This document shows positions 54,597 to 63,896 of a stretch of DNA of 64,000 nucleotides, in pieces. Origin of the DNA: Terriglobia bacterium (GTDB lineage Bacteria > Acidobacteriota > Terriglobia > Terriglobales > SCQP01). The notes under the pieces are model-generated. The model did no database searches and was not told where the DNA came from. It saw only the letters and a list, made by a program, of their open reading frames with translations. The DNA lies in NCBI GenBank assembly GCA_021323595.1, contig JAJPKR010000052.1:37083-101082 (forward strand), in the 5' to 3' direction. A program made the translations under genes and the position numbers. How positions within the stretch are numbered: the stretch's first letter is position 1; the number at the start of each line of letters is the position of its first letter.

Positions 54597-56222
54597 ATGC
54601 GTGTGCTTTTGGTGTACCCCAAGCGCGATCCTCAATCGCGCGTGCGTACCCAGTTCAGCCAAGAGAGGATTCACGAACTCTTGTTCTGGCCGCTGCGCGG
54701 CCGCAGCTACGGCCTGCAATTCAACGGCATCGAGACCTTGGCCGCGCTGACGCCGAGTTGGGTGAATCTGACCATCGTCAACGAAAACCTCAAGGACATC
54801 GACTTCGACGCCGACGTGGATTTAGTGGCGATCACCGTCATGGTGACCAACGCCACGCGCGCCTATCAAATCTCCGATCGTTTCCGCAAACGCGGCGTCA
54901 AGGTCGTGCTCGGCGGTTATCACCCGTTCATGATTCCGCAGAACTCCCTGCAGCACGCCGACGCCATCTGCGTGACCGAATGCGATTACCTCTGGGAGCA
55001 AATTCTCGAGGACGCGCGCGACGGCAAGCTGCAGCCGATCTACGCCCAGCCGGAAAAGACCGACATGACGAAGATGCGGCATCTCCAGCGGGTCCGCCGC
55101 TGGGATTGGCTGCACCACATCAGCCTGACGCTGCAAGCCAGCCGCGGCTGCCCCTTCGACTGCGAGTTCTGCTCGATCATCCAGATGCTCGGCCACGACA
55201 TGCGTTACAAGACGCCCGAGAATCTGACCGCCGAGCTCGAGGTGATCTACAAGAACGATCTGCTCGGCCGCTGGTACTGCCGTCCCATCTTCTTCGTGGA
55301 CGACAACATCTTCGGCCATCCGCGCACGCTCAAGAGCCTGCTGCGCGCGATCATCGCCCTGAACAAGCGCTATCCCCACTATCACGCCATCTTCGGCTCG
55401 CAGATGACCATCAACGCCTACAAGGACAAGGAGGCGCTGGAGCTGCTCGAAGAGGCCGGGTTCTACAACATCTTCATGGGGCTCGAGAGCCTCGACAAGG
55501 CCACGCTGAAGGCCTTCAACAAGCTCCACAACATCGCCTTCAAGTACGAAGACGCCATCGCCACGCTGCGCGAGCACGGCATGGAGGTGATCACCAGCTT
55601 CATCTTCGGCACCGACAACGACACCGAAGCTTGCTTCGAAGCCGCTTACGAATTCTTCGACAAGAACAACGTCCTCTATCCCTACTTCAACATCCTCACG
55701 CCCACCGCCAACCAGTGGCGCCGCTTCCTGGAGGAGGGCCGCATCCTGACCGTCAAGGCCCGCCTCTACGACGCCCATCACACCGTCTTCATTCCCATGC
55801 GCATGCGGCCGAAGCAATTGCAGGAGGGCTTCATCAACCTCGTCAGCCGCACCTTCGATTACGCCAACATCACCAAGCGCATGCTCAACGTTTACGTGCA
55901 AGCGCCCAAGCGCAAGCCGCGCCTGGCGGTGCCGCTGCCGCTCGAGAAGCTGATCTACCACAAGATCCACTGGACGCTCGGCAAGCTGGGCGACCGCGAC
56001 AGCCAGCGCTTCTTGGAAGGCCTGAAGCCGCACATCTGGTCGGGCCGGATTCCGATGGCGGCCGTGCTGCTGCAAATCGACCAGCACGACTTCGCCGTGC
56101 GCAACCGGCTGACGCTGCAAGAGCACCGCTACAACCTCGACGTGCCTAGCTGGTCCGAGCGCGAGCACAAGCCGGTGCAAGGCGAAGGGCTCGCCGCCGA
56201 GATCGCCATGCAGCTGCGCTGA
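54597..56222 (+). CDS. B12-binding domain radical SAM protein
   Basis: A 541-residue enzyme with an N-terminal cobalamin-binding-type domain (MRVLLVYPKRDPQSRV, then VDLVAITVMVTNATRAYQIS and VVLGGYHPFM) and a radical SAM barrel whose cluster motif is CPFDCEFC in QASRGCPFDCEFCSI. FFVDDNIFGHP, FGSQMTINAY and the C-terminal YDAHHTVFIPMRM segment resemble the DUF4070-type enzymes related to hopanoid methylase HpnP. Such enzymes carry out methylation or C-C bond chemistry on lipids and natural products. The start at 54597 follows AGGGAG; upstream codons in frame lack similarity. An esterase-like gene begins 20 bases after its stop. Confidence 0.88.
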   Translation: MRVLLVYPKRDPQSRVRTQFSQERIHELLFWPLRGRSYGLQFNGIETLAALTPSWVNLTIVNENLKDIDFDADVDLVAITVMVTNATRAYQISDRFRKRGVKVVLGGYHPFMIPQNSLQHADAICVTECDYLWEQILEDARDGKLQPIYAQPEKTDMTKMRHLQRVRRWDWLHHISLTLQASRGCPFDCEFCSIIQMLGHDMRYKTPENLTAELEVIYKNDLLGRWYCRPIFFVDDNIFGHPRTLKSLLRAIIALNKRYPHYHAIFGSQMTINAYKDKEALELLEEAGFYNIFMGLESLDKATLKAFNKLHNIAFKYEDAIATLREHGMEVITSFIFGTDNDTEACFEAAYEFFDKNNVLYPYFNILTPTANQWRRFLEEGRILTVKARLYDAHHTVFIPMRMRPKQLQEGFINLVSRTFDYANITKRMLNVYVQAPKRKPRLAVPLPLEKLIYHKIHWTLGKLGDRDSQRFLEGLKPHIWSGRIPMAAVLLQIDQHDFAVRNRLTLQEHRYNLDVPSWSEREHKPVQGEGLAAEIAMQLR

Positions 56223-56242
56223 GCCCGCGGCGCCCGCCCCGC

Positions 56243-58048
56243 ATGCCCTCCGTTCGCAGCCGCCGCGCGCCCCTCGCACGCCGCGCGCCCGCCGCCGCCG
56301 GTGGGAGCCAGCCGTTCGCGCGGCGCGCGCGCCTTCCGCTCCTGGCTCGCCGCTGCTTGCTCGCCATCCCGTGCGTGTGGGCGCTGGCGCTCGCCGCGGC
56401 CGCCGCCGCGCCGCCGCCGCTGCGCATCGCGGTCACCTATCCCGCCCGGCTGCATGCGGGGCCGCTGCAGGGCCGCCTGCTCTTGCTGCTCTCGACCGAT
56501 CCCGCCGAGGAGCCGCGCTTCCAAATCTCCGACGACCCCGGCACGCAGCAGATCTTCGGCCTCGACGTCGCGGACTGGCGCCCCGGTCAAGCCGCCGTCT
56601 TCGATGCCGCCGCGCTCGGCTATCCCGTCGCGAGCCTGGCGCAGGTGCCCTCCGGCGACTATTACGTGCAGGCGCTGCTCAACGTCTATACCACCTTCCA
56701 TCGCGCCGACGGCCGCGTGGTCGAGCTCCCGATGGATCGCGGCGAGGGCCAGCAATGGAATCGCAAGCCGGGCAATCTCTACAGCGCCCCGCTGCGCCTG
56801 CATCTCGACCCCGCGCGCGGCGGCGAGCTGCGCCTCGCGCTCGATCGCGTCATTCCCCCGATTCCGTTGCCGCCCGACACGCGCTGGATCAAACACCTGC
56901 GCCTGGTCAGCCCGCTGCTCTCGAAGTTCTGGGGACGGCCCACGACCCTCGCCGCCACCGTGCTGCTGCCGCCCGGCTGGTACGACCATCCGCGGGCGCA
57001 TTATCCGCTCGCGGTCTATCAAGGCCATTTCCAATACGACCAAGCCGGCCCGGTCGCCTTTCGCGACCGTCCGCCCGCGCCCGACGCCGCGGGCCCGCGC
57101 CGCGAGTTCGAGGCGGGCGAGTACCGCTTTTATCAAGACTGGGTCGGCGGCAAGCTGCCGAAGTTTTTGCTGATGAGCATTCAGCACGCCAACCCTTATT
57201 ACGACGACTCCTACGCCGTGGACTCGGCCAACATCGGCCCATACGGCGCCGCCATCACGCAAGAGCTGATTCCCGCCGTCGAGCGCCGCTTCCGCGGCAT
57301 CGGCCAAGGCTGGGCGCGCGTGCTCTACGGCGGCTCGACCGGCGGCTGGGAGACGCTCGCCGATCAGATCTTCTATCCGGATTTCTTCAACGGCGCCTGG
57401 GCCAACTGTCCCGATCCCGTGGATTTTCGCGCCTTCCAAATCGTCAACGTCTACAAGGACCCCAACGCCTACTGGCTCTTGGGCCCTTGGTCGCGCGTGC
57501 CGCGTCCCAACAGCCGCACCCCCACCGGCAGCGTCATCACCACCATGGAGCGCGCCAACCGCCGCGAGCTCGTGCTCGGCACCCACGGCCGCTCCGGCGA
57601 TCAGTGGGACGCCTGGCAGGCGGTCTTCAGTCCCGTCGGCGCCGACGGCTATCCGGCGGAGATTTGGGACCCGCGCACCGGCGACATCGACCATCAAGTC
57701 GCCGCCTATTGGCGCGAGCACTACGACCTGCGCTTCCGCCTGCAGCGCGACTGGAACACGCTCGGCCCCCAGCTCGCCGGCAAACTGCACGTCAAGGTCG
57801 GCGACATGGACACCTATTACCTCAACAACGCCGTCCACCTGCTGCAAGACGCGCTCGCAGCCGAGACCCATCCGCGCTTCACTGGCGACTTCGAGTACGC
57901 CCCCGGCAAGCCGCATTGCTATACCGGCGATCCCGCCGCCTCCATGCTCCAGGCCTACGTCACCGTCAACGAGCGCTTCTTGCCGGTCATGGCCGCCCAC
58001 ATTCTCGCCACCGCCCCGCCCCGCGCCGACCTCTCCTGGCGCTACTAG
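56243..58048 (+). CDS. Alpha/beta hydrolase (esterase D-like), membrane or exported
   Basis: A 601-residue protein. A long basic N-terminus leads to a hydrophobic signal or anchor helix (about residues 33-55). A beta-rich domain (about 60-200) precedes an alpha/beta-hydrolase domain with nucleophile Ser in VLYGGSTGGWETLADQ, an acidic residue in the later HVKVGDMDTYYL segment, and a probable catalytic His near PGKPHCYTGD. It belongs with putative esterases of the enterochelin-esterase/esterase D group. The substrate is unknown. It directly follows the B12-binding radical SAM gene, so a joint pathway is plausible. Confidence 0.8.
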   Translation: MPSVRSRRAPLARRAPAAAGGSQPFARRARLPLLARRCLLAIPCVWALALAAAAAAPPPLRIAVTYPARLHAGPLQGRLLLLLSTDPAEEPRFQISDDPGTQQIFGLDVADWRPGQAAVFDAAALGYPVASLAQVPSGDYYVQALLNVYTTFHRADGRVVELPMDRGEGQQWNRKPGNLYSAPLRLHLDPARGGELRLALDRVIPPIPLPPDTRWIKHLRLVSPLLSKFWGRPTTLAATVLLPPGWYDHPRAHYPLAVYQGHFQYDQAGPVAFRDRPPAPDAAGPRREFEAGEYRFYQDWVGGKLPKFLLMSIQHANPYYDDSYAVDSANIGPYGAAITQELIPAVERRFRGIGQGWARVLYGGSTGGWETLADQIFYPDFFNGAWANCPDPVDFRAFQIVNVYKDPNAYWLLGPWSRVPRPNSRTPTGSVITTMERANRRELVLGTHGRSGDQWDAWQAVFSPVGADGYPAEIWDPRTGDIDHQVAAYWREHYDLRFRLQRDWNTLGPQLAGKLHVKVGDMDTYYLNNAVHLLQDALAAETHPRFTGDFEYAPGKPHCYTGDPAASMLQAYVTVNERFLPVMAAHILATAPPRADLSWRY

Positions 58049-58238
58049 CGCCAGGGGACGCGGCGGCGGCGCGCCCGGGAGCGTGCTTCCCGCGAGACCG
58101 CCGTGATTCGCGTCGCGGCTGCCGCCGCCCCCGATCCTGCCCGCCGCGAGCGAGGCGCGGCGATCCGCGAACCGCTGCCCCGCAGCGGCGGTCGCCGCGC
58201 GCGCGTTCGCGCCGCGAGCGAGAGTATGCTACTCCGTG

Positions 58239-60326
58239 ATGCCTTTATCCCGCCGCGACTTCTTGGCGGCCGCCGCCACCGCGACCGCGCTCTCGCCGTT
58301 GTTCGCCGCCAGCCTCGTGCATCCCTGGACTTCGGCGCTGCCCGGCGGCGCGGCCGCCGGCGATGCGCCGCTCCCCGATACGCGCTGGCTGATGCCGGTG
58401 CCGGCGCTGCGGCAATTTCCCGGCGGCCGCCTGCCCCTCGCCGCCGATTTCACCGCCGCCCTCGCCGGCGCGCCGAACCGCCGCCTCGACGCCGCCCTGG
58501 CGCGCTTCCTCGTCGGCTTCAATCGCCGCACCGGCTTCGCGCTCGATCCCGCCGCCCGCGCCGCCGCCGGCGCCACGCTCACCGTCGCCTGCCAAGCTCC
58601 GGGGCGCGAGTTTCCCGCGCTCGGCGACGATGAAAGCTACACGCTCGACGTCACCGCCGCCGGCATCCGCCTCCAAGCCGCCGAAACCACCGGCGCCTTG
58701 CGCGGCCTCGAGACCCTCGGCCAGCTCCTCGAAGCCGACGGCCAGGGCTGGTTTGTCCCCTTCGCCCATATCGAGGATCGCCCGCGCTTCCCCTGGCGCG
58801 GCCTGCTCGTGGATGTCAGCCGCCACTGGGAGCCGGTCGAGGTCGTGCGCCGCACCCTCGACGCCATGGCCGCGGTCAAGCTCAACGTCTTCCATTGGCA
58901 CCTCACCGACGATCAAGGCTTCCGCATCGAGTGCAAGCGCTTTCCCAAGCTCACCGGCCTCGGCTCCGACGGCCATTTCTACACCCAGGAGCAGGCGCGC
59001 GCCCTCATCGCCTACGCCGCCGACCGCGGCATTCGCGTGCTCCCGGAATTCGACATGCCCGCGCACAGCACGAGCTGGCTGGTCGGCTATCCCGAGCTGG
59101 GCAGCGCGCCGGGCCCGTTCGCCCTCGAGCGCGGTTTCGGCGTCTTCGACAATGTCCTCGACCCGGCCAACGAAGCCGTCTACCGCTTCCTCGACGGCTT
59201 TCTCGGCGAGATGGCGGAGTTGTTCCCCGACGCCTACATTCATATCGGCGGCGACGAAAATCCCGCGCACCAATGGACGAACAACCCCTCGATCCAAGCC
59301 TTCATGCGCGCCCACGGCCTCGCCGACAATCACGCGCTGCAAGCCTATTTCAACCGCCGCGTCGCCGCCATTCTCACCCGCCACGGCAAGAAGATGATGG
59401 GCTGGGAAGAGATCTTGAACCCGGCGCTGCCTGACACGATCGCCGTCGAAGCCTGGCTCGGCATCCCCGCCGTGAACAAGATCGCGCAAGCCGGCCATGA
59501 CGCCCTGCTCGCCGCCGGCTACTATCTCGACCTGATGTGGCCGGCGAGCGAGAGCTACGCGGTGGACCCGGTCCCCGCCGATACGCCGCTCACCGCCGGC
59601 GAGCAGCGCCGCGTGCTCGGCGGCGAGGCCTGCATGTGGGGCGAACGCGTGAATCCCGCCACCATCGATTCCCGCATCTGGCCGCGCGCCGCCGCCATCG
59701 CCGAGCGCTTCTGGTCGCCGCGCGACGTCACCAGCGCCGCCGATATGTACCGCCGCCTCGAGCGCGTCAGCCTCGATCTCGAAGCGCTCGGGCTCGAGCA
59801 CCGCGCCACGCCCGGCCGCATCCTGCGCTGGCTCGCCGGCGGCGACGACACGGCGCCCCTCGCCACCCTCATGGAAGCCGTCGAGCCCCGCAAGGGCTAC
59901 GGCTGGCAGCACAGCAAGAACGTCTTCGTGCCTATGGTGTACTTCGTCAACGCCGCTCCGCCCGAGAGCCCGCTGCGCCGCCGCCTGCCCGCCGCCGTCC
60001 AAGAACTGCTGGCCGATCGCCCGCGCTTCACCGCCCGCCGCGACGACCTCGCCGCGCTCTTCGCGCGCTGGCAGCAGGCCGAGGCCGGCATCGCCGCGCT
60101 CGAGCGGCGCTCGCCCCTGCTCGACGAAATCCAGCCGCTCGCCGCGACGCTGCGCCAGTTGGGCGCGCTCGGCAGCCAGGCGCTCGATTACTTGGCCGCC
60201 GGCGTCCCCGCGCCCGCCGCCTGGAAGCAGGCGCAGCTCGCGCTGCTCGAGCAAGCCAAGCCCGTCCGCGCCGACTTGCTCTTCATCGTCCTCGATCCCC
60301 TCCGCGACCTCGTCAACGCCTGTTAG
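58239..60326 (+). CDS. Beta-N-acetylhexosaminidase (GH20)
   Basis: A 695-residue exported glycoside hydrolase. It starts with a twin-arginine signal (MPLSRRDFLAAAATATAL), then the GH20b-type domain, and the catalytic barrel: RGLLVDVSRHWEPVEV, KLNVFHWHLTDDQGFRIECK, and the acid/base pair Asp-Glu in YIHIGGDENPAHQW. It removes terminal GlcNAc or GalNAc from chitin fragments or glycans. GTG 58236 directly precedes ATG 58239 and either could be the start; a TATGCT hexamer ends five bases before the GTG. A Tat signal implies folding in the cytoplasm before export. Confidence 0.93.
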   Translation: MPLSRRDFLAAAATATALSPLFAASLVHPWTSALPGGAAAGDAPLPDTRWLMPVPALRQFPGGRLPLAADFTAALAGAPNRRLDAALARFLVGFNRRTGFALDPAARAAAGATLTVACQAPGREFPALGDDESYTLDVTAAGIRLQAAETTGALRGLETLGQLLEADGQGWFVPFAHIEDRPRFPWRGLLVDVSRHWEPVEVVRRTLDAMAAVKLNVFHWHLTDDQGFRIECKRFPKLTGLGSDGHFYTQEQARALIAYAADRGIRVLPEFDMPAHSTSWLVGYPELGSAPGPFALERGFGVFDNVLDPANEAVYRFLDGFLGEMAELFPDAYIHIGGDENPAHQWTNNPSIQAFMRAHGLADNHALQAYFNRRVAAILTRHGKKMMGWEEILNPALPDTIAVEAWLGIPAVNKIAQAGHDALLAAGYYLDLMWPASESYAVDPVPADTPLTAGEQRRVLGGEACMWGERVNPATIDSRIWPRAAAIAERFWSPRDVTSAADMYRRLERVSLDLEALGLEHRATPGRILRWLAGGDDTAPLATLMEAVEPRKGYGWQHSKNVFVPMVYFVNAAPPESPLRRRLPAAVQELLADRPRFTARRDDLAALFARWQQAEAGIAALERRSPLLDEIQPLAATLRQLGALGSQALDYLAAGVPAPAAWKQAQLALLEQAKPVRADLLFIVLDPLRDLVNAC

Positions 60327-60610
60327 CCGGAAAACCGGGGGAGCGGAACCCGGGGGCTGAGATCGGGGCCGGCGATCGCGGGTGCCGACCGACCCTCGCG
60401 AACGCACGGAGATCGGAGGTTGGGAATTGCCGCCGCCGCCCGCACCGTCTGCAGCCTCCGGGCGGGGCGAGAAGCGAGCGGCGCGAGGCGCCGGGAGCGA
60501 GGCCGACTGAGCCTGCACGGAAGTACGTGAAGGAGGCCGAGCGACCGGCAAGCGCAGCGAAGCGGAGCGCCAATAAGCGAAGCGAGGCGATGCTTATCGC
60601 CCCGCCCTCT

Positions 60611-62920
60611 CTAGGCCGCGAACGACGCGATCAGCTCCTCGGCGCGCTTGAGCGGCGACGAAAACACCGACCACGGCGAATCCTGCCGGATCACCCGCAG
60701 GTCGCCCTGCTGCTCGACCACCTCGTAATGCGAGTTCGCCTGCGCGTCGCGGTAAAACCGCAGCGAAACCGCCGCCTGCCCCACGCGAATATTCTCGAGC
60801 GTCAGCTCCGGCAGCCATTCCGGCAGCGCCGGCGAGGCAAACAGCAGCCGCAGCGGCGCATAGGGATACAGCCCCAAGATCATTTGCAGCATGAGCGGCA
60901 GCGCCGCCGCCGACCAGGCCTGCGGCGCGTTGGCCTGCGGATAGACGCCGGGAAACGGATGCCGCTCGTCGCGGCCGTGGCCGGTGAACACCTCCGGCAG
61001 CCGGTAGTTCGCGAACATCTCCGCCACGTCCAGCAGCCCCGCCGCCAGTTCGCAGAGCCGCTCGGTGAAGCCGTAGCGCCGCAGCCCCACCATGATCGCC
61101 ACGTTCTCCGAGGGCCACACCGACCCGCGATGATAGCTGTAGGGATTGAACGAGACGTGCTCGGTCGAGAGCGTGCGAATCCCCCAGCCGGAAAACAGAT
61201 CGGGCTGGAACAATCGCGCCACCGTCGACCGCGCGTATTCGGCGGCGATGATGCCGGTGGCCAGCGCGTCGCCGGGGTTCGAGCCGATCGACCGCACCAG
61301 CCGCCCTTTGGGCCCTTTCGCCATCGCGAAAAACTGCTCCGGCTCCATCCAAAAGCGGTCGTTGAAGCGCTGCTTGAGCTCCTGCGCCCGCCGGAAGGTC
61401 TTCACCGCCTCCCATCGCCGCCCCGTCACCCAATACAGCTCGGTGAGCCGCAGCAGCGCCTCGTACACGTACCCCTGCTCCTCGCAGGTCCCGATCGGGT
61501 TGGGCACGATGCTGCCGTCGGTGTGGATGATGGCGTCGCCCGAATCCTTCCACGCCTGGTTCTTCACTCCCTGCCGCGAGCGCGTGCGGTATTCGTAAAA
61601 CCCGTCATGATCGAGATCGCCCCAGCGCTCGACCCAGCCGATCGCCGCCTCCGCCGCCGGCAGAAAACGTTCCATCGCCGCCTTGTCGCCGGTCCAGTGA
61701 TAGAACTCCGACAGATCGATGGCGTAGAACGGCGACGTCGTGAACGAGCCGTAGTAGCGTCCCTGCGGCCGGTACTCCAGCACCGCCGCCGGTCCGGTGT
61801 GCGCCTCGTGCAGCATCTTGCCCGGCTCCTCGTCGCGCCACGGATCGTCGCGCCTGCCTTGCAGTTCCCGCAGCACTTGCAGCGAGCCGGCGAGCACGGC
61901 GGGGGAGAGCAGCGCCGACATCCACGCCGCCGACAGGATGTCGCGCCCGAAGGTGGCCACGTAGAGCGGCACCCCCGCCGCCGGCACCCAGGCGTGCGGC
62001 GCGCGGTCCAGGTCGAACATGCGCAGCGCGATCAGGTCCTCGATCGCGTGCTCCATCACGTGCTCGAAGAGGCGCCGCTTGGGATGCGGCTGCGAGATCC
62101 GCGTCGCCGACGCCCGGTAGTTGCGAATGCGCTCGTCGCGGTCGGTCTCGTCGCCGCGGAAATCGTAGCCGCGATAAAGCGGATGGAGCTCGATCTCCTC
62201 GATGCGCGCGTGCAGCTCCACCTCCACGTGCAGCGCCCCCCGCGGCGGCAGCGCCAGTTCGGCGCGAAGGCCGGTCGGGCGCAGCCGCGCTCCCGCCGGC
62301 AGCCCGCGCACGCGCAGCTCGGCGGCGCGGTCCACCTCCAGCTCCCGCCCGCGATGCCGCCGTTGCGCGCGATAGCGCCAGCGCACCGCCAGCTCGCCCG
62401 CCTCTTCCGCCGCCGCCGCCGTCCGCCGCCCCTGGACCACGCGCCGCCCCGACTGCATCTCCGTCAAATCCGCGAAGTCGGCGTCGAACTCGATTTCCAG
62501 CCGCACCGGCTGTTCTTGCAGCGTGAAGTTGCGCAGATCGGCGGCCTGGAACAGGCCGTCGGAAACCAGCGTCGCGATCGTCAGCTCGATCGTCTCTTCC
62601 GTCGCGTCGCGCGCGTCGGCCACGCCGTTCTTCGCCCCCGAATACGCCTTCAGCGTGCGTCGCGGCCGCGCGATGTGATAGGCGAAATGCGAGAACTGCC
62701 GCACGTTGCTGCTCTCGACCGTGAAAAGCTGGCCGTTGATCCGCCAGCGGTAGCGCGACAGCAGCCGCGTTTCGTGGATGAATAATCCATGGTGGCCCGG
62801 GTCCGTGATCCAGCCCTCGCGCTCGGCGATCAGCACGGTCCGCGACTGCGAGCAAATGAGCTGATCGGCTCGCGTCGTCAGCCGCGTCAAATCGCATGCC
62901 GCCCAATCCCTGTCCTTCAT
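60611..62920 (-). CDS. Amylo-alpha-1,6-glucosidase-like (GDE-type) glycoside hydrolase
   Basis: A 769-residue cytoplasmic-looking protein. The N-terminal domain carries HHGLFIHETRLLSRYRWRIN, the GDE_N_bis pattern (G-L-F/Y-x-x-D/E-T-R). The C-terminal (alpha/alpha)6 barrel shows FGRDILSAAWMSALL, GKMLHEAHTGPAA, YAIDLSEFYHWTG and FNPYSYHRGSVWPSENV. Relatives are glycogen debranching enzymes and other glucan hydrolases. The start at 62920 (MKDRDWAACDLTRL) is preferred, with AAGAGG immediately upstream; GTG 62956 is an alternative. It converges with the GH20 gene; the 284 bases between them are rich in GCGAAGCG-type simple repeats. Confidence 0.87.
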   Translation of the reverse strand: MKDRDWAACDLTRLTTRADQLICSQSRTVLIAEREGWITDPGHHGLFIHETRLLSRYRWRINGQLFTVESSNVRQFSHFAYHIARPRRTLKAYSGAKNGVADARDATEETIELTIATLVSDGLFQAADLRNFTLQEQPVRLEIEFDADFADLTEMQSGRRVVQGRRTAAAAEEAGELAVRWRYRAQRRHRGRELEVDRAAELRVRGLPAGARLRPTGLRAELALPPRGALHVEVELHARIEEIELHPLYRGYDFRGDETDRDERIRNYRASATRISQPHPKRRLFEHVMEHAIEDLIALRMFDLDRAPHAWVPAAGVPLYVATFGRDILSAAWMSALLSPAVLAGSLQVLRELQGRRDDPWRDEEPGKMLHEAHTGPAAVLEYRPQGRYYGSFTTSPFYAIDLSEFYHWTGDKAAMERFLPAAEAAIGWVERWGDLDHDGFYEYRTRSRQGVKNQAWKDSGDAIIHTDGSIVPNPIGTCEEQGYVYEALLRLTELYWVTGRRWEAVKTFRRAQELKQRFNDRFWMEPEQFFAMAKGPKGRLVRSIGSNPGDALATGIIAAEYARSTVARLFQPDLFSGWGIRTLSTEHVSFNPYSYHRGSVWPSENVAIMVGLRRYGFTERLCELAAGLLDVAEMFANYRLPEVFTGHGRDERHPFPGVYPQANAPQAWSAAALPLMLQMILGLYPYAPLRLLFASPALPEWLPELTLENIRVGQAAVSLRFYRDAQANSHYEVVEQQGDLRVIRQDSPWSVFSSPLKRAEELIASFAA

Positions 62921-63695
62921 CCTCTTACTGGATGCGCGCGCGCCCCCGTAAACCACCGTGGAAATGCCCGGCCTTCAGCCCGCCGCCCTCCCCGGCCTGC
63001 CTGGCTGACCTCGATGCGGAGCGCCCCTTCTGCACGAGGTAACTCCGCAATTCCCTGGGTTGCGCGTTCCTGAGGCCGGCATCGGTGATGGCACGCGCTT
63101 TCGCTTGAAACCCGGCCTAAGTCGAAAGCCGGCGCGCGGCAAGGGAACGGCCCAGGTTCGCCTGCAAGTGGGGGGAGGGAGAAGCGTACCTGCCCAGGGA
63201 AGAGCGCCTATGTTACAGGCGCCGGGGACGTTTCCGTCCTGCTTGCACCGCCCCCATGCGATACCCCCGACGATCACCTGTTGCCGGCCTCGCCAGCGTC
63301 CGGATGGATGCAACCGCAGGCGCCCAACCCGCAGGCGCCAACCCTAGGCCCCAATAGATTCTCTGGCGCACAGTCGGGGCGCTGGGCCTTCGCGACCGAC
63401 CTATCCCGCTACCCTGTGGCGGAAACGGCGGTTCCAAGCGGAAGAAAGGCCCGCTTCGCCAGCGCCAAGGCGCCCGATAAGTCTTGAAGTTGGCTAGCGG
63501 GCAAGGCGAGCCCGCAGCCTACCGCGCGGCTTGACTCGCGCAAGTACCCACCGGCTGGCCACAATGAGCTAGTCCCGACCCAGAGACCAGTGCCGAAGTT
63601 TTCCGTTGACAAAGGTCGTCGCATCTGTGGTAAAACTCACGCCAGCAACTCGGCCGCGTTCTTGATGATTCAACTCGGCCAGGGAGGAAATGGCC
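62921..63695. other. Gene-free stretch before the RHS fragment
   Basis: About 775 bases with no convincing gene. It includes a GCGCCT/AGGCGC hairpin at about 63207-63225, a tandem pair of CCGCAGGCGCC units near 63310-63340, and a probable promoter at 63606-63636. GC content drops towards the right end. Confidence 0.45.
63606..63636 (+). promoter_or_regulatory. Sigma-70-like promoter before the RHS fragment
   Basis: A perfect TTGACA (63606-63611) and TAAAAC (63631-63636) are separated by 19 bases, slightly longer than ideal. It is the only perfect TTGACA -35 paired with a -10-like hexamer that I noticed in the window. Confidence 0.45.
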
Positions 63696-63896
63696 ATGAG
63701 GCTCGTCAATACTCGCGTGGCGCTGTTATCGTTTGCGCTTGGCGCTTCCCTGTGCGCCCAAAGCGTGGCCACCGGCGCTCCGCCGTTTGCGACCATGGCC
63801 TCGATTCCCGAAGGGCAGATCGACCTCGCGAACCTGAACGTGCACATCGTCATTCCGATCGTGCATAAGGCCGGTGTGGGAATCCCGTTCGATTGA
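63696..63896 (+). pseudogene. N-terminal fragment of an RHS/YD-repeat protein
   Basis: The frame encodes a signal peptide (MRLVNTRVALLSFALGASLC) and TGAPPFATMASIPEGQID, then LANLNVHIVIPIVHKAGVGIPFD, after which comes TGA. This is the usual N-terminus of long acidobacterial RHS-repeat proteins, which continue with a tyrosine-rich strand after the IPF segment. Here it stops after 66 residues, exactly where sequence resembling an insertion-sequence end starts. ATG 63696 is eight bases after GGAGG; an in-frame ATG at 63690 is possible but too close to the ribosome binding site. Confidence 0.6.

Noticed and set aside
60327..60610. GCGAAGCG-rich stretch and the ATAAGC/GCTTAT inverted repeat between the convergent GH20 and debranching-type genes as a terminator
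   Set aside because: The stem is short and imperfectly placed, with no U-tract. The stretch looks like simple-sequence decay between convergent genes.
59537..62785. Long plus-strand frame spanning the end of the GH20 gene and the opposite strand of the debranching-type gene
   Set aside because: Arg/Pro/His-rich translation without domains, covered by two well-supported genes in other frames.
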